A stretch of 64,000 nucleotides of DNA, taken from the NCBI RefSeq assembly GCF_011250635.1, contig NZ_JAANNP010000009.1, positions 18,762 through 82,761 on the forward strand, written 5' to 3'. Below, one piece after another: positions 55,036 to 62,893 of the stretch. The notes beneath the pieces are model-generated. The model was not told the origin of the DNA. It saw only the letters and a program-made list of their open reading frames with translations, and did not search any database. Each line of letters starts with the position of its first letter. The stretch's first letter is position 1. The DNA comes from Motilibacter deserti. Lineage in GTDB: Bacteria; Actinomycetota; Actinomycetes; Motilibacterales; Motilibacteraceae. Made by a program: the position numbers and the translations under genes.

Positions 55036-56624
55036 CGACCTGCCCCCTCGGAGGCCCCCGGGAGGGCGGCCCCGGTCATCGCCGACCCCAGCGACTCCGG
55101 CGTCGCCGTCCGCGGGTCCAGCTCGCAGACGAGCCGGCCGCGCAGGATGACCCGCAGGGTGTCCGAGAGCCCGATGAGCTCCTCGAGGTCGGCGCTGATC
55201 AGCAGCACGGCCAGGCCCGCGGCCCGGGCCTGCCGGATCGACTCCCAGATGTGGGCCTGGGCGCCGACGTCCACGCCGCGCGTGGGGTGGGACGCCACGA
55301 GGAGCACCGGGTCCCCGGAGAGCTCGCGGCCGATGATCAGCTTCTGCTGGTTGCCGCCGGACAGCGCCGACGCGAGCACGTCGATGCCGGGGGTGCGGAC
55401 GTCGTTCTCCTGCACGATGCGCGCGGTGTCGGCGCGCGCGGCCCGGCGGTCGAGCAGCGGCCCGCGGGCGTTCGGGCGCTGGGTCTGGTGCCCGAGCATC
55501 CGGTTCTCCCAGAGCGGGGACTCCAGCAGCAGCCCCTGCCGGTGCCGGTCCTCGGGGACGTACGCGACCCCCGCCTCGCGGCGGCGGCGGGTGGACCACG
55601 TGCTCACGTCCTCGCCGGAGAGGCGGACCGTGCCGGTCGCGGCGCGCATCCCGAGGATGCACTCGACCAGCTCGCTCTGCCCGTTGCCCTCGACGCCGGC
55701 GATGCCGACGATCTCGCCGGCGTGGACGGTGAGCGTCACGTCCTCGAGCTGGGCGCGGCCGTCGGCGCCGTGCAGGGTCATCCCCTCGACCTGCAGCACC
55801 GGCCGGTCGGTGACCGTCGACTCGCGGGTCTCCGGCGAGGGCAGCTCGCTGCCGACCATGAGCTCGGCCAGCCGGCGCGAGTCGACCTCGCCGGGGAGCA
55901 CGCTGGCGACCGTGGTCCCGCGGCGGATGACGGTGATCTCGTCGGCGACCGCGAGGACCTCGTCGAGCTTGTGCGAGATGAAGACGACGGTCAGGCCCTC
56001 GGCCTTGAGCTCGCGCAGGTTCGCGAAGAGCTCGTCGACCTCCTGCGGCACGAGCACCGCCGTCGGCTCGTCGAGGATGATCGTGCGCGCGCCGCGGTAG
56101 AGCACCTTGAGGATCTCGACGCGCTGGCGGTCGCCGACCCCGAGGTCCTCGACCAGCCGGTCGGGACGGACGTCGAGGCCGTACGCCGCGCTCAGCTCGG
56201 AGATGCGCCGCCGGGCCTTGTCGCCGATGCCGTGCAGCTTCTCGGCGCCGAGGACGACGTTCTCGAGGACCGTGAGGTTGTCGGCGAGCATGAAGTGCTG
56301 GTGCACCATGCCGACCCCGACCCCGATCGCGTCCGCGGGCGAGGAGAAGGAGACCTCCCGGCCCTCGACCGAGATCGTCCCCTCGTCCGGCCGCTGCATG
56401 CCGTAGAGGATCTTCATCAGCGTCGACTTGCCGGCGCCGTTCTCCCCGACGACGGCGTGCACCGTGCCGCGGCGGATGCGCAGGTCGATGTCCCGGTTCG
56501 CGACGACGCCGGGGAAGCGCTTGGTGATGCCGCGCAGCTCGACGGCGAGGTCGGAGGACGCGGCGGGGCCCGTCGCGCCCTTCTCGAGCGCCGGGCCGCC
56601 GGGCGGGGGGGCTGCGGTGGCGAT
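55032..56624 (-). CDS. Nucleoside ABC transporter ATPase (two NBDs), atypical start
   Basis: About 530 residues with two nucleotide-binding domains, as in NupO/YufO. NBD1: GENGAGKSTLMKILYGM, DLGVGDRQRVEILKVL, ILDEPTAVL. NBD2: GVEGNGQSELVECILGM, ALSGGNQQKLIIGREL; its Walker B is ASHPTRGVD, as usual for the family. No ATG, GTG or TTG lies in frame between the bmp stop and the first conserved strand (DLAVELRGITKRFPG). The best site is ATC at 56624 with AGGAGG six bases upstream, a non-canonical initiation codon. The only upstream GTG in frame (56906) lies inside bmp and reads Ser/Pro-rich sequence. A hairpin separates it from bmp. Confidence 0.85.
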   Translation of the reverse strand: MATAAPPPGGPALEKGATGPAASSDLAVELRGITKRFPGVVANRDIDLRIRRGTVHAVVGENGAGKSTLMKILYGMQRPDEGTISVEGREVSFSSPADAIGVGVGMVHQHFMLADNLTVLENVVLGAEKLHGIGDKARRRISELSAAYGLDVRPDRLVEDLGVGDRQRVEILKVLYRGARTIILDEPTAVLVPQEVDELFANLRELKAEGLTVVFISHKLDEVLAVADEITVIRRGTTVASVLPGEVDSRRLAELMVGSELPSPETRESTVTDRPVLQVEGMTLHGADGRAQLEDVTLTVHAGEIVGIAGVEGNGQSELVECILGMRAATGTVRLSGEDVSTWSTRRRREAGVAYVPEDRHRQGLLLESPLWENRMLGHQTQRPNARGPLLDRRAARADTARIVQENDVRTPGIDVLASALSGGNQQKLIIGRELSGDPVLLVASHPTRGVDVGAQAHIWESIRQARAAGLAVLLISADLEELIGLSDTLRVILRGRLVCELDPRTATPESLGSAMTGAALPGASEGAGR

Positions 56625-56720
56625 CGCAGGCCTCCTGACGAGGAAGAGAGCCGGAGCCGGCTCGGGGGCGGTGCGGGACGTGCGGAGGAATCTGCCGTGC
56701 CGGGTGCCCGCACGCGCCGC

Positions 56721-56759
56721 GGGGGCCCGCCCGGACGCTATCGCGTCCGGGGAGCCCCC
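56721..56759 (-). terminator. Intra-operon stem-loop between bmp and the ATPase gene
   Basis: CCCGGACGC (56730-56738) pairs with 56743-56751 around loop TATC; GGGGGC (56721-56726) and GCCCCC (56754-56759) extend it as an outer stem. It lies just after the bmp stop and before the transporter genes, a position where partial terminators or mRNA-stabilising hairpins keep binding protein in excess. Confidence 0.65.
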
Positions 56760-56793
56760 ACGCCGACAGTGTGTGCGGCCAGGTCCCGACGGG

Positions 56794-57855
56794 TCAGGAG
56801 ACGGTCGTCGGCACCGTGATGGAGCCGTCGATGATCTGCTGCTTGTAGTCGTCGAGCTGGGCCTTGATGTCGTCGACCTGGCCACCGGTGGTGGAGTAGT
56901 CGACACCGCCCTGCTCGAGGTCGAAGGAGACCGTGCCGGCCTTGAACTGGTCCTGCGCGACGGTCTGCAGGAAGTCGTAGACGGCGACGTCGACCTTCTT
57001 GAGCATCGAGGTCAGGATCACGTCGCGCACCGACGCGTCCGCGGTGAGGGCCTGGTCGGAGTCGACGCCGATGGCCTTGCCGCCAGCGGCCTTGGCCGCC
57101 TCGAACACGCCGCCGCCGGAGCCGCCGGCCGCCTGGTAGACGATGTCGGCACCGGCGTCGAACATGCCCTGCGCCGCCGTCTTGCCCTTGGCCGGGTCAC
57201 CGAAGCCGCTGAAGTCCGGCGGCTGGGTGAGGTACTGCGACTGCACCTTGATGCCGGGCTTGGCCGCCTCGGCCCCGGCCTTGAAGCCGGCCTCGAACTT
57301 GTTGATCAGCGGGGTGTTGACGCCGCCGACGAAGCCGACGTTGCCGCTCTTGCTCTTCAGCGCCGCCGCAGCACCGACGAGGAAGGAGCCCTCCTCCTCG
57401 GCGAAGACGAGGTTGGCGATGTTGTCGCCGGTCGCGTCCGTGCTGTCGATGATCGCGAAGTGCGTATCGGGGAACTGCGGCGCGACCTTCGCCAGCGAGG
57501 TGGCGTAGACGAAGCCCACCGCGATGACGGGGTTGTAGCCGCCCTCGGCGAGCTGGGTCAGGCGCTCCTCGCGTGCCGACTCCGCCTCACCGGTGACCGC
57601 CTCGACCTCCTGGGACTCGGCGCCCAGCTCGGCCTTGGCCTTGTCCAGGCCGGCCGCCGCGGCGTCGTTGAACGACTGGTCCCCGCGCCCGCCGACGTCG
57701 TACGCCATGCCGATCTTGAGCTCGACGGCCGCCGGCGGCTTGCTGGCCCCGTTCGACGGGCTCGCCGCCGGGCTCTCCTCGTCGTCGCTGCCGCAACCGG
57801 CGAGCGCAAGCGCTGCGGCCGCCAGGACCGCCGCTGCCCGAATACCCCGACGCAC
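56794..57855 (-). CDS. BMP-family nucleoside-binding lipoprotein
   Basis: 353 residues. Lipoprotein signal with lipobox LAGC (Cys21), a Ser/Pro-rich spacer, then a BmpA/PnrA fold: KIGMAYDVGGRGDQSFNDAA, AVGFVYATSLAKVAPQFP, NLVFAEEEGSFLVGAAAALK, VGFVGGVNTPLINKFEAGF and GVDSDQALTADASVRDVILT. The Asp and Phe positions used for purine nucleoside contact in PnrA are in DQSFND and the conserved loops. GTG 57855 with GGAGGGAG upstream. First gene of the import operon; surface-bound. Confidence 0.94.
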   Translation of the reverse strand: MRRGIRAAAVLAAAALALAGCGSDDEESPAASPSNGASKPPAAVELKIGMAYDVGGRGDQSFNDAAAAGLDKAKAELGAESQEVEAVTGEAESAREERLTQLAEGGYNPVIAVGFVYATSLAKVAPQFPDTHFAIIDSTDATGDNIANLVFAEEEGSFLVGAAAALKSKSGNVGFVGGVNTPLINKFEAGFKAGAEAAKPGIKVQSQYLTQPPDFSGFGDPAKGKTAAQGMFDAGADIVYQAAGGSGGGVFEAAKAAGGKAIGVDSDQALTADASVRDVILTSMLKKVDVAVYDFLQTVAQDQFKAGTVSFDLEQGGVDYSTTGGQVDDIKAQLDDYKQQIIDGSITVPTTVS

Positions 57856-57933
57856 GATTCTGTGCTCCCTCCGAAGAAAGTGACGCCAGAGGTTATCCGA
57901 GCCGAACGGCAGGTGGAGGGCTCTGGAGCGCGG

Positions 57934-57951
57934 TGTTACCTGTTGGTAGCA
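57934..57951. promoter_or_regulatory. Candidate operator upstream of bmp
   Basis: TGTTACC-TGTT-GGTAGCA, an inverted repeat with one mismatch, 79-96 bases upstream of the bmp start. Possibly the binding site of a nucleoside-operon repressor; no regulator gene adjoins. Confidence 0.4.
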
Positions 57952-58009
57952 AGGCCGAGGCCGGATCTAGATCTGGCCGTTCCCGCGCGGACGGGCACGG
58001 AGCCCGTGC

Positions 58010-59272
58010 TCAGACCTCGTCGGCCCCGGTGGTCCGCGCGAGGGCGAGCAGCGCCGTGGCCGCGAGCACGCGCGCGCCGACCCCGATCGCCCGCTCGTCC
58101 ACGTCGAACGCGCCCTGGTGCAGGTCGCGCTGGATCAGGTCGCCCGGGGTGGCCGTGCCCAGCCGGGCGAGCGCGCCGGGGACGTGCTCGAGGTACCACG
58201 CGAAGTCCTCGCCCCCGAGGCTCTGCGGCGTGGGGACGACGCTGCCCTCCCCTTCGGCGGCGACCGCGGCGGCCGCGAGCACCTCGGCGCACGCCTCCTC
58301 GTTGTCCACCGGCGGCACGCCGCGCGAGTAGACGACCTCGGCCGAGACGCCGTAGGGCGTGGCCACGGCCTGGACCAGCTCGTGCACCAGGTCCTGGACC
58401 TCGCGCCAGGTGTCGGTGTCCAGGCAGCGCAGCGTGCCCTCGACCTCGCCGTACTGCGGGATCGCGTTCGGTGCTGACCCCGCGTCGATCCGGCCCCAGA
58501 CGAGGCTGAGCCCCGCGCGCGGGTCGACGCGGCGCGACAGCGCCCCGGGCAGCTCGGTCACGACCTTGCCGAGCGCGTGGACGAGGTCGGCAGTGAGGTG
58601 CGGGCGGGCGGTGTGGCCGCCGGGCCCGCGCAGGACGACCTTGAGCCGGTCGCACGCGCCGGTGATCGGGCCCGGGCGCACGCCGACCCGGCCCACCTCG
58701 ATGCGCGGGTCGCAGTGCAGCGCGAAGATCTCGTCGACGTCCTTGAGCCCGCCGGCGTCGATGACGTCGAGCGAGCCGCCCGGCAGCCGTTCCTCGGCCG
58801 GCTGGAAGACGAGGCGTACACGGCCCGGCAGGCGGCCGGCCTCCTGCAGCGCGGCGAGCGCCAGCCCGGCGCCGACCACGGCCGCGGTGTGGACGTCGTG
58901 CCCGCAGGCGTGGGCCAGGCCCGGCGTCAGGGAGCGGTAGGGGACGTCCTTGAGGTCCGTCACGGGCAGCGCGTCGATGTCGGCGCGCAGGGCCACCGCC
59001 CGGTCGCCGTCGCCGATGTCGCACCACAGCCCGGTCCCCGTGGGCAGGAGGTACGGCGCCAGGCCCGCTGCCTCGAGCCGCTCACGGACGACGCGGGTCG
59101 TGCGGATCTCGGCCCGCCCGATCTCGGGGTGCCGGTGGATGTCGCGGCGCAGGGCGACCAGCTCGGGCTCGACCGCCCGCACGCGTGTGCGCAGCTCCTC
59201 CAGCGCGCCGGGGATGCCGGGGGCGGTGGACGCGCGTGCCGCCGCGCCGGGTCGTCCGCCTCCGAATTCCAT
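58010..59272 (-). CDS. M20 family amidohydrolase
   Basis: 420 residues, M20D metallo-amidohydrolase (AmiA/AbgB/IAA-amino acid hydrolase type). Metal ligands in ALRADIDALPV, HACGHDVHTA (Cys-type metal contact), QPAEERLPGG and HC; dimerisation domain about 195-310, ending with SLGGEDFAWYL. It would release an amino acid or acyl group from an amide. Leaderless ATG 59272. Corresponds to amiA1/amiB1 (Rv3305c-Rv3306c) of the mycobacterial order. Confidence 0.92.
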   Translation of the reverse strand: MEFGGGRPGAAARASTAPGIPGALEELRTRVRAVEPELVALRRDIHRHPEIGRAEIRTTRVVRERLEAAGLAPYLLPTGTGLWCDIGDGDRAVALRADIDALPVTDLKDVPYRSLTPGLAHACGHDVHTAAVVGAGLALAALQEAGRLPGRVRLVFQPAEERLPGGSLDVIDAGGLKDVDEIFALHCDPRIEVGRVGVRPGPITGACDRLKVVLRGPGGHTARPHLTADLVHALGKVVTELPGALSRRVDPRAGLSLVWGRIDAGSAPNAIPQYGEVEGTLRCLDTDTWREVQDLVHELVQAVATPYGVSAEVVYSRGVPPVDNEEACAEVLAAAAVAAEGEGSVVPTPQSLGGEDFAWYLEHVPGALARLGTATPGDLIQRDLHQGAFDVDERAIGVGARVLAATALLALARTTGADEV

Positions 59273-59279
59273 CCGCCGG

Positions 59280-59285
59280 AATCTA
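59280..59285 (-). promoter_or_regulatory. -10 box, leaderless promoter of the amidohydrolase gene
   Basis: TAGATT on the minus strand, seven bases before ATG 59272. Confidence 0.5.
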
Positions 59286-59370
59286 CCCCGATGCGTGCCC
59301 GGGGACGCCTGTCGCCGTCCGTGTTGCCGGGATCACCAGCCCTCCGCGGGTGAGCGGCCCGGGAGGGAAC

Positions 59371-59376
59371 TAGCAT
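59371..59376 (+). promoter_or_regulatory. -10 box of the sdhCDAB operon
   Basis: TAGCAT, about 80 bases before the sdhC start. The predicted transcript would begin near 59383, just ahead of the small hairpin. Confidence 0.4.
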
Positions 59377-59385
59377 CACCACAAG

Positions 59386-59401
59386 CTGAAGTCCCCTTCA
59401 G
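59386..59401 (+). other. Hairpin at the 5' end of the sdh mRNA
   Basis: CTGAAG-TCCC-CTTCAG, a perfect 6-bp stem with a four-base loop, within the first 20 bases of the predicted leader. Could protect the 5' end or be an operator. Confidence 0.45.
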
Positions 59402-59457
59402 TCGGGCGCATCCGGCACCACGGGCGCGCTCCGGACCTCACCTCCGGAAGGCCTGCG

Positions 59458-59853
59458 TTGCCCAAGGCACCGGCCGGCACGCTCTACCGCGGCCGAGAAG
59501 GCATGTGGTCGTGGGTCGCGCATCGCGTGACCGGCGTTCTGATCTTCTTCTTCCTCTTCTGCCACGTCCTCGACACGGCGCTCGTGCGGGTCGACCCGGA
59601 CGCGTACAACCGCGTGATCGACACGTACAAGAACCCGATCGTGAACCTGATGGAGGTCGGCCTCGTCGGCGCGGTGCTCTTCCACGCCTTCAACGGCCTC
59701 CGCGTGGTGCTGATCGACTTCTGGAAGAGCGGCCCGCGCTACCAGCGCCAGCTGCTCTGGGCGGTCCTCGCGGTCTGGTTCGTGCTCATGGCGGGCTTCA
59801 TCTACCCCATGACCGAGCACACCTGGGGCGTTCTCTTCGGGTCGGAGGGCTGA
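59458..59853 (+). CDS. sdhC: Succinate dehydrogenase cytochrome b556 subunit
   Basis: 131 residues, membrane anchor of complex II with three helices. SWVAHRVTGVLIFFFLFCHV holds the ubiquinone/menaquinone-side Arg-His motif and heme-region residues; LFHAFNGLRVVLIDF carries the conserved axial-type His. TTG 59458 with GGAAGG seven bases upstream. First gene of sdhCDAB. Confidence 0.93.
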   Translation: MPKAPAGTLYRGREGMWSWVAHRVTGVLIFFFLFCHVLDTALVRVDPDAYNRVIDTYKNPIVNLMEVGLVGAVLFHAFNGLRVVLIDFWKSGPRYQRQLLWAVLAVWFVLMAGFIYPMTEHTWGVLFGSEG

Positions 59854-59854
59854 C

Positions 59855-60340
59855 ATGACGACCGACGCCTCGACGCAGGCACCGTCCGAGCTGGTCTCGA
59901 CCGGCAAGGCGAGCGAGGCGCTGGACACGCGCTTCGAGGCCCCGCGCAGCGCGGCCCCGAAGGTCCGCGACCCGCGCCGGCCCGACCGGCGGACCAACTT
60001 CGAGCTCTACGCCTGGCTGTTCATGCGCCTGTCCGGGCTGCTGCTCATCGTGCTCGTCCTCGGCCACCTGTTCATCCAGATGGTCGTCGACGGCGGCGTG
60101 CAGAAGATCAACTTCTCGTTCGTCGCCGGCCGCTGGTCGAGCCCGTTCTGGCAGACCTGGGACCTGCTGATGCTCTGGCTCGCGCAGGTCCACGGCACGC
60201 TCGGGCTCCGCACGATCATCAACGACTACGCCGAGCGCAACGTCACGCGGTCGTGGCTGAAGGCACTGCTCTACACGTCCTCGGTCTTCACGCTGCTCCT
60301 CGGCACCCTGGTCATCTTCACCTTCGACCCGAACATCTGA
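59855..60340 (+). CDS. sdhD: Succinate dehydrogenase hydrophobic membrane anchor subunit
   Basis: 161 residues. An unusually long soluble N-terminus (1-45, charged) is followed by three helices: AWLFMRLSGLLLIVLVLGHL (heme-side His), LLMLWLAQVHGTLGLRTIIN and the C-terminal VFTLLLGTLVIFTFD. It starts two bases after the sdhC stop. Confidence 0.93.
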   Translation: MTTDASTQAPSELVSTGKASEALDTRFEAPRSAAPKVRDPRRPDRRTNFELYAWLFMRLSGLLLIVLVLGHLFIQMVVDGGVQKINFSFVAGRWSSPFWQTWDLLMLWLAQVHGTLGLRTIINDYAERNVTRSWLKALLYTSSVFTLLLGTLVIFTFDPNI

Positions 60341-60351
60341 GGGAGGGCACC

Positions 60352-62109
60352 GTGAGTTCGAGCGTCCTGCACTCCCACCGCTATGACGTCGTCATCGTCG
60401 GCGCGGGGGGCGCGGGCATGCGCGCGGCCCTCGAGTCGGGCCAGCGCGCGCGTACCGCAGTCCTGACCAAGCTCTACCCCACCCGGTCCCACACCGGCGC
60501 GGCCCAGGGCGGCATGTGCGCCGCCCTCGCCAACGTCGAGGAGGACAACTGGGAGTGGCACACCTTCGACACCGTCAAAGGCGGCGACTACCTCGTCGAC
60601 CAGGACGCGGCCGAGGTGATGTGCAAGGAGGCGATCGACGCCGTCCTCGACCTGGAGAAGATGGGGCTGCCGTTCAACCGCACCCCCGAGGGCCGCATCG
60701 ACCAGCGCCGCTTCGGCGGGCACACCCGCAACCACGGCGAGGCCGCGGTCCGGCGCTCCTGCTACGCCGCCGACCGCACCGGCCACATGATCCTGCAGAC
60801 GCTCTACCAGCAGTGCGTCAAGCACGAGGTCGAGTTCTTCAACGAGTTCTACGTCCTCGACCTGCTGATGAACGACGGCGCGGTCGCGGGCGTGGTGGCC
60901 TACGAGCTGGCCACCGGCGAGCTGCACGTCTTCCAGGCCAAGTCCGTCATCTTCGCGACGGGCGGCTTCGGCAAGGTCTTCAAGACCACGTCCAACGCGC
61001 ACACGCTCACCGGTGACGGCATGGGCATCGTGTGGCGCAAGGGCCTGCCACTGGAGGACATGGAGTTCTTCCAGTTCCACCCGACGGGCCTGGCCGGGCT
61101 GGGCATCCTGCTCTCCGAGGCCGCGCGCGGCGAGGGCGGCATCCTGCGCAACGCCGACGGCGAGCGCTTCATGGAGCGCTACGCGCCGACGATCAAGGAC
61201 CTGGCGCCGCGTGACATGGTCGCGCGCGCGATCCACACCGAGATCCGCGAGGGGCGCGGCTGCGGGCCGAACAAGGACTACGTCCACCTCGACCTGACGC
61301 ACCTGCCGCCGGAGCAGATCGACGCCAAGCTGCCGGACATCACCGAGTTCGCGCGGACCTACCTCGGCGTCGAGCCCTACACCGAGCCGGTGCCGATCGT
61401 GCCGACCGCGCACTACGCGATGGGCGGCATCCCGACCGACATCGACGCGCGGGTGCTGCGCGACGACATCCACCACGTCCCCGGCCTCTACGCGGCGGGC
61501 GAGGCGGCGTGCGTCTCCGTGCACGGCGCCAACCGGCTCGGCACCAACTCGCTGCTGGACATCAACGTCTTCGGCCGGCGCGCGGGCATCGCCGCTGCCG
61601 AGTACGCCCGCACCGCCAAGCACGTGGACCTGCCGGTCGACCCGGCGGGCTACGTCACCGACCTGCTCGCGACGATCTACTCGAGCACCGGGGGCGAGCG
61701 GGTCGCGGCGATCCGCGCCGAGCTGCAGCAGACGATGGACATGAACGCCCAGGTCTACCGGACCGAGACGACGCTCAAGCAGGCCGAGGCCGACATCCAG
61801 GGGCTCAAGGAGCGCTACGCCCGGGTGGCCGTGCAGGACAAGGGCCGGCGGTTCAACACCGACCTGCTCGAGGCCGTCGAGCTCGGCTTCCTGCTCGACC
61901 TGGCCGAGGTGCTCGTGGTCTCGGCCCGGGCGCGCAACGAGTCGCGCGGCGGTCACTTCCGCGAGGACTACCCGACCCGCGACGACGTCAACTTCATGCG
62001 TCACACGATGGCCTACCGCGAGGTCGACGCCGAGGGCAACGTCGAGATCGAGCTGCACTACAAGCCGGTCGTGCAGACGCGGTACCAGCCGATGGAGCGC
62101 AAGTACTAG
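60352..62109 (+). CDS. sdhA: Succinate dehydrogenase flavoprotein subunit
   Basis: 585 residues. FAD Rossmann motif DVVIVGAGGAGMRAAL; covalent FAD His in RSHTGAAQGGMCAAL; catalytic HPTGLAGLGILLSEAARGEGG region with active-site His/Arg, and later GLYAAGEAACVSVHGANRLG. GTG 60352 with GGGAGGG five bases upstream; the frame extends upstream into sdhD but that is not used. Oxidises succinate to fumarate. Confidence 0.96.
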   Translation: MSSSVLHSHRYDVVIVGAGGAGMRAALESGQRARTAVLTKLYPTRSHTGAAQGGMCAALANVEEDNWEWHTFDTVKGGDYLVDQDAAEVMCKEAIDAVLDLEKMGLPFNRTPEGRIDQRRFGGHTRNHGEAAVRRSCYAADRTGHMILQTLYQQCVKHEVEFFNEFYVLDLLMNDGAVAGVVAYELATGELHVFQAKSVIFATGGFGKVFKTTSNAHTLTGDGMGIVWRKGLPLEDMEFFQFHPTGLAGLGILLSEAARGEGGILRNADGERFMERYAPTIKDLAPRDMVARAIHTEIREGRGCGPNKDYVHLDLTHLPPEQIDAKLPDITEFARTYLGVEPYTEPVPIVPTAHYAMGGIPTDIDARVLRDDIHHVPGLYAAGEAACVSVHGANRLGTNSLLDINVFGRRAGIAAAEYARTAKHVDLPVDPAGYVTDLLATIYSSTGGERVAAIRAELQQTMDMNAQVYRTETTLKQAEADIQGLKERYARVAVQDKGRRFNTDLLEAVELGFLLDLAEVLVVSARARNESRGGHFREDYPTRDDVNFMRHTMAYREVDAEGNVEIELHYKPVVQTRYQPMERKY

Positions 62110-62813
62110 TGGACATCACGCTCAAGATCCGGCGCTTCGACCCGGAGAACGACACCGAGCCGCACTGGGAGGCGTACGGCGTCACCGTGCTGCCGACCGA
62201 CCGCGTGCTCGACGCCCTGCACAAGGTCAAGTGGGAGGTCGACGGCTCGCTCACCTTCCGCCGCTCCTGCGCGCACGGCGTCTGTGGCTCGGACGCCATG
62301 CGCATCAACGGCCGCAACCGGCTTGCCTGCAAGACGCTCATCAAGGACGTCAACCCGGACAAGCCCATCACGGTCGAGGCCATCAAGGGGCTGCCGCTCC
62401 AGAAGGACCTCGTCGTCGACATGGAGCCGTTCTTCGACGCCTACCGCGACGTGATGCCGTTCCTCATCACCCGCGGCAACGAGCCGACCCGCGAGCGGCT
62501 GCAGTCGTCGAAGGACCGCGAGCGGTTCGACGACACGACCAAGTGCATCCTGTGCGCCGCGTGCACGACCTCGTGCCCGGTCTACTGGGTCGACGGGCAG
62601 TACTTCGGCCCGGCCGCGATCGTCAACGCGCACCGCTTCATCTTCGACAGCCGTGACGAGGGCGCCCAGCAGCGGCTCGAGATCCTCAACGAGCGCGAGG
62701 GCGTGTGGCGCTGCCGCACGACCTTCAACTGCACCGAGGCCTGCCCGCGCGGCATCGAGATCACGAAGGCGATCCAGGAGGTCAAGCGGGCGTTGCTGAC
62801 GCGCGCTGTGTGA
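62109..62813 (+). CDS. sdhB: Succinate dehydrogenase iron-sulfur subunit
   Basis: 234 residues. [2Fe-2S] ligands in CAHGVCGSDAMRINGRNRLA plus the next Cys; [4Fe-4S] motif CILCAACTTSCP; [3Fe-4S] Cys in CTEACP with the upstream Cys of RTTFNC. GTG 62109 shares one base with the sdhA stop (TAGTG), so it is tightly coupled. Transfers electrons from SdhA to the quinone at SdhC/D. Confidence 0.96.
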   Translation: MDITLKIRRFDPENDTEPHWEAYGVTVLPTDRVLDALHKVKWEVDGSLTFRRSCAHGVCGSDAMRINGRNRLACKTLIKDVNPDKPITVEAIKGLPLQKDLVVDMEPFFDAYRDVMPFLITRGNEPTRERLQSSKDRERFDDTTKCILCAACTTSCPVYWVDGQYFGPAAIVNAHRFIFDSRDEGAQQRLEILNEREGVWRCRTTFNCTEACPRGIEITKAIQEVKRALLTRAV

Positions 62814-62837
62814 TTCGCTGAACTGCAGGTATGCCGT

Positions 62838-62871
62838 CGGCCGGTGCGCTCCGCGAGGAGCGCACCGGCCG
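62838..62871. terminator. Bidirectional terminator after sdhB
   Basis: CGGCCGGTGCGCTCC (62838-62852) pairs perfectly with 62857-62871; loop GCGA. It separates sdhCDAB from the convergent secreted-protein gene. Confidence 0.88.
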
Positions 62872-62893
62872 TCGTCGTTCCCATGGCCGTGCG

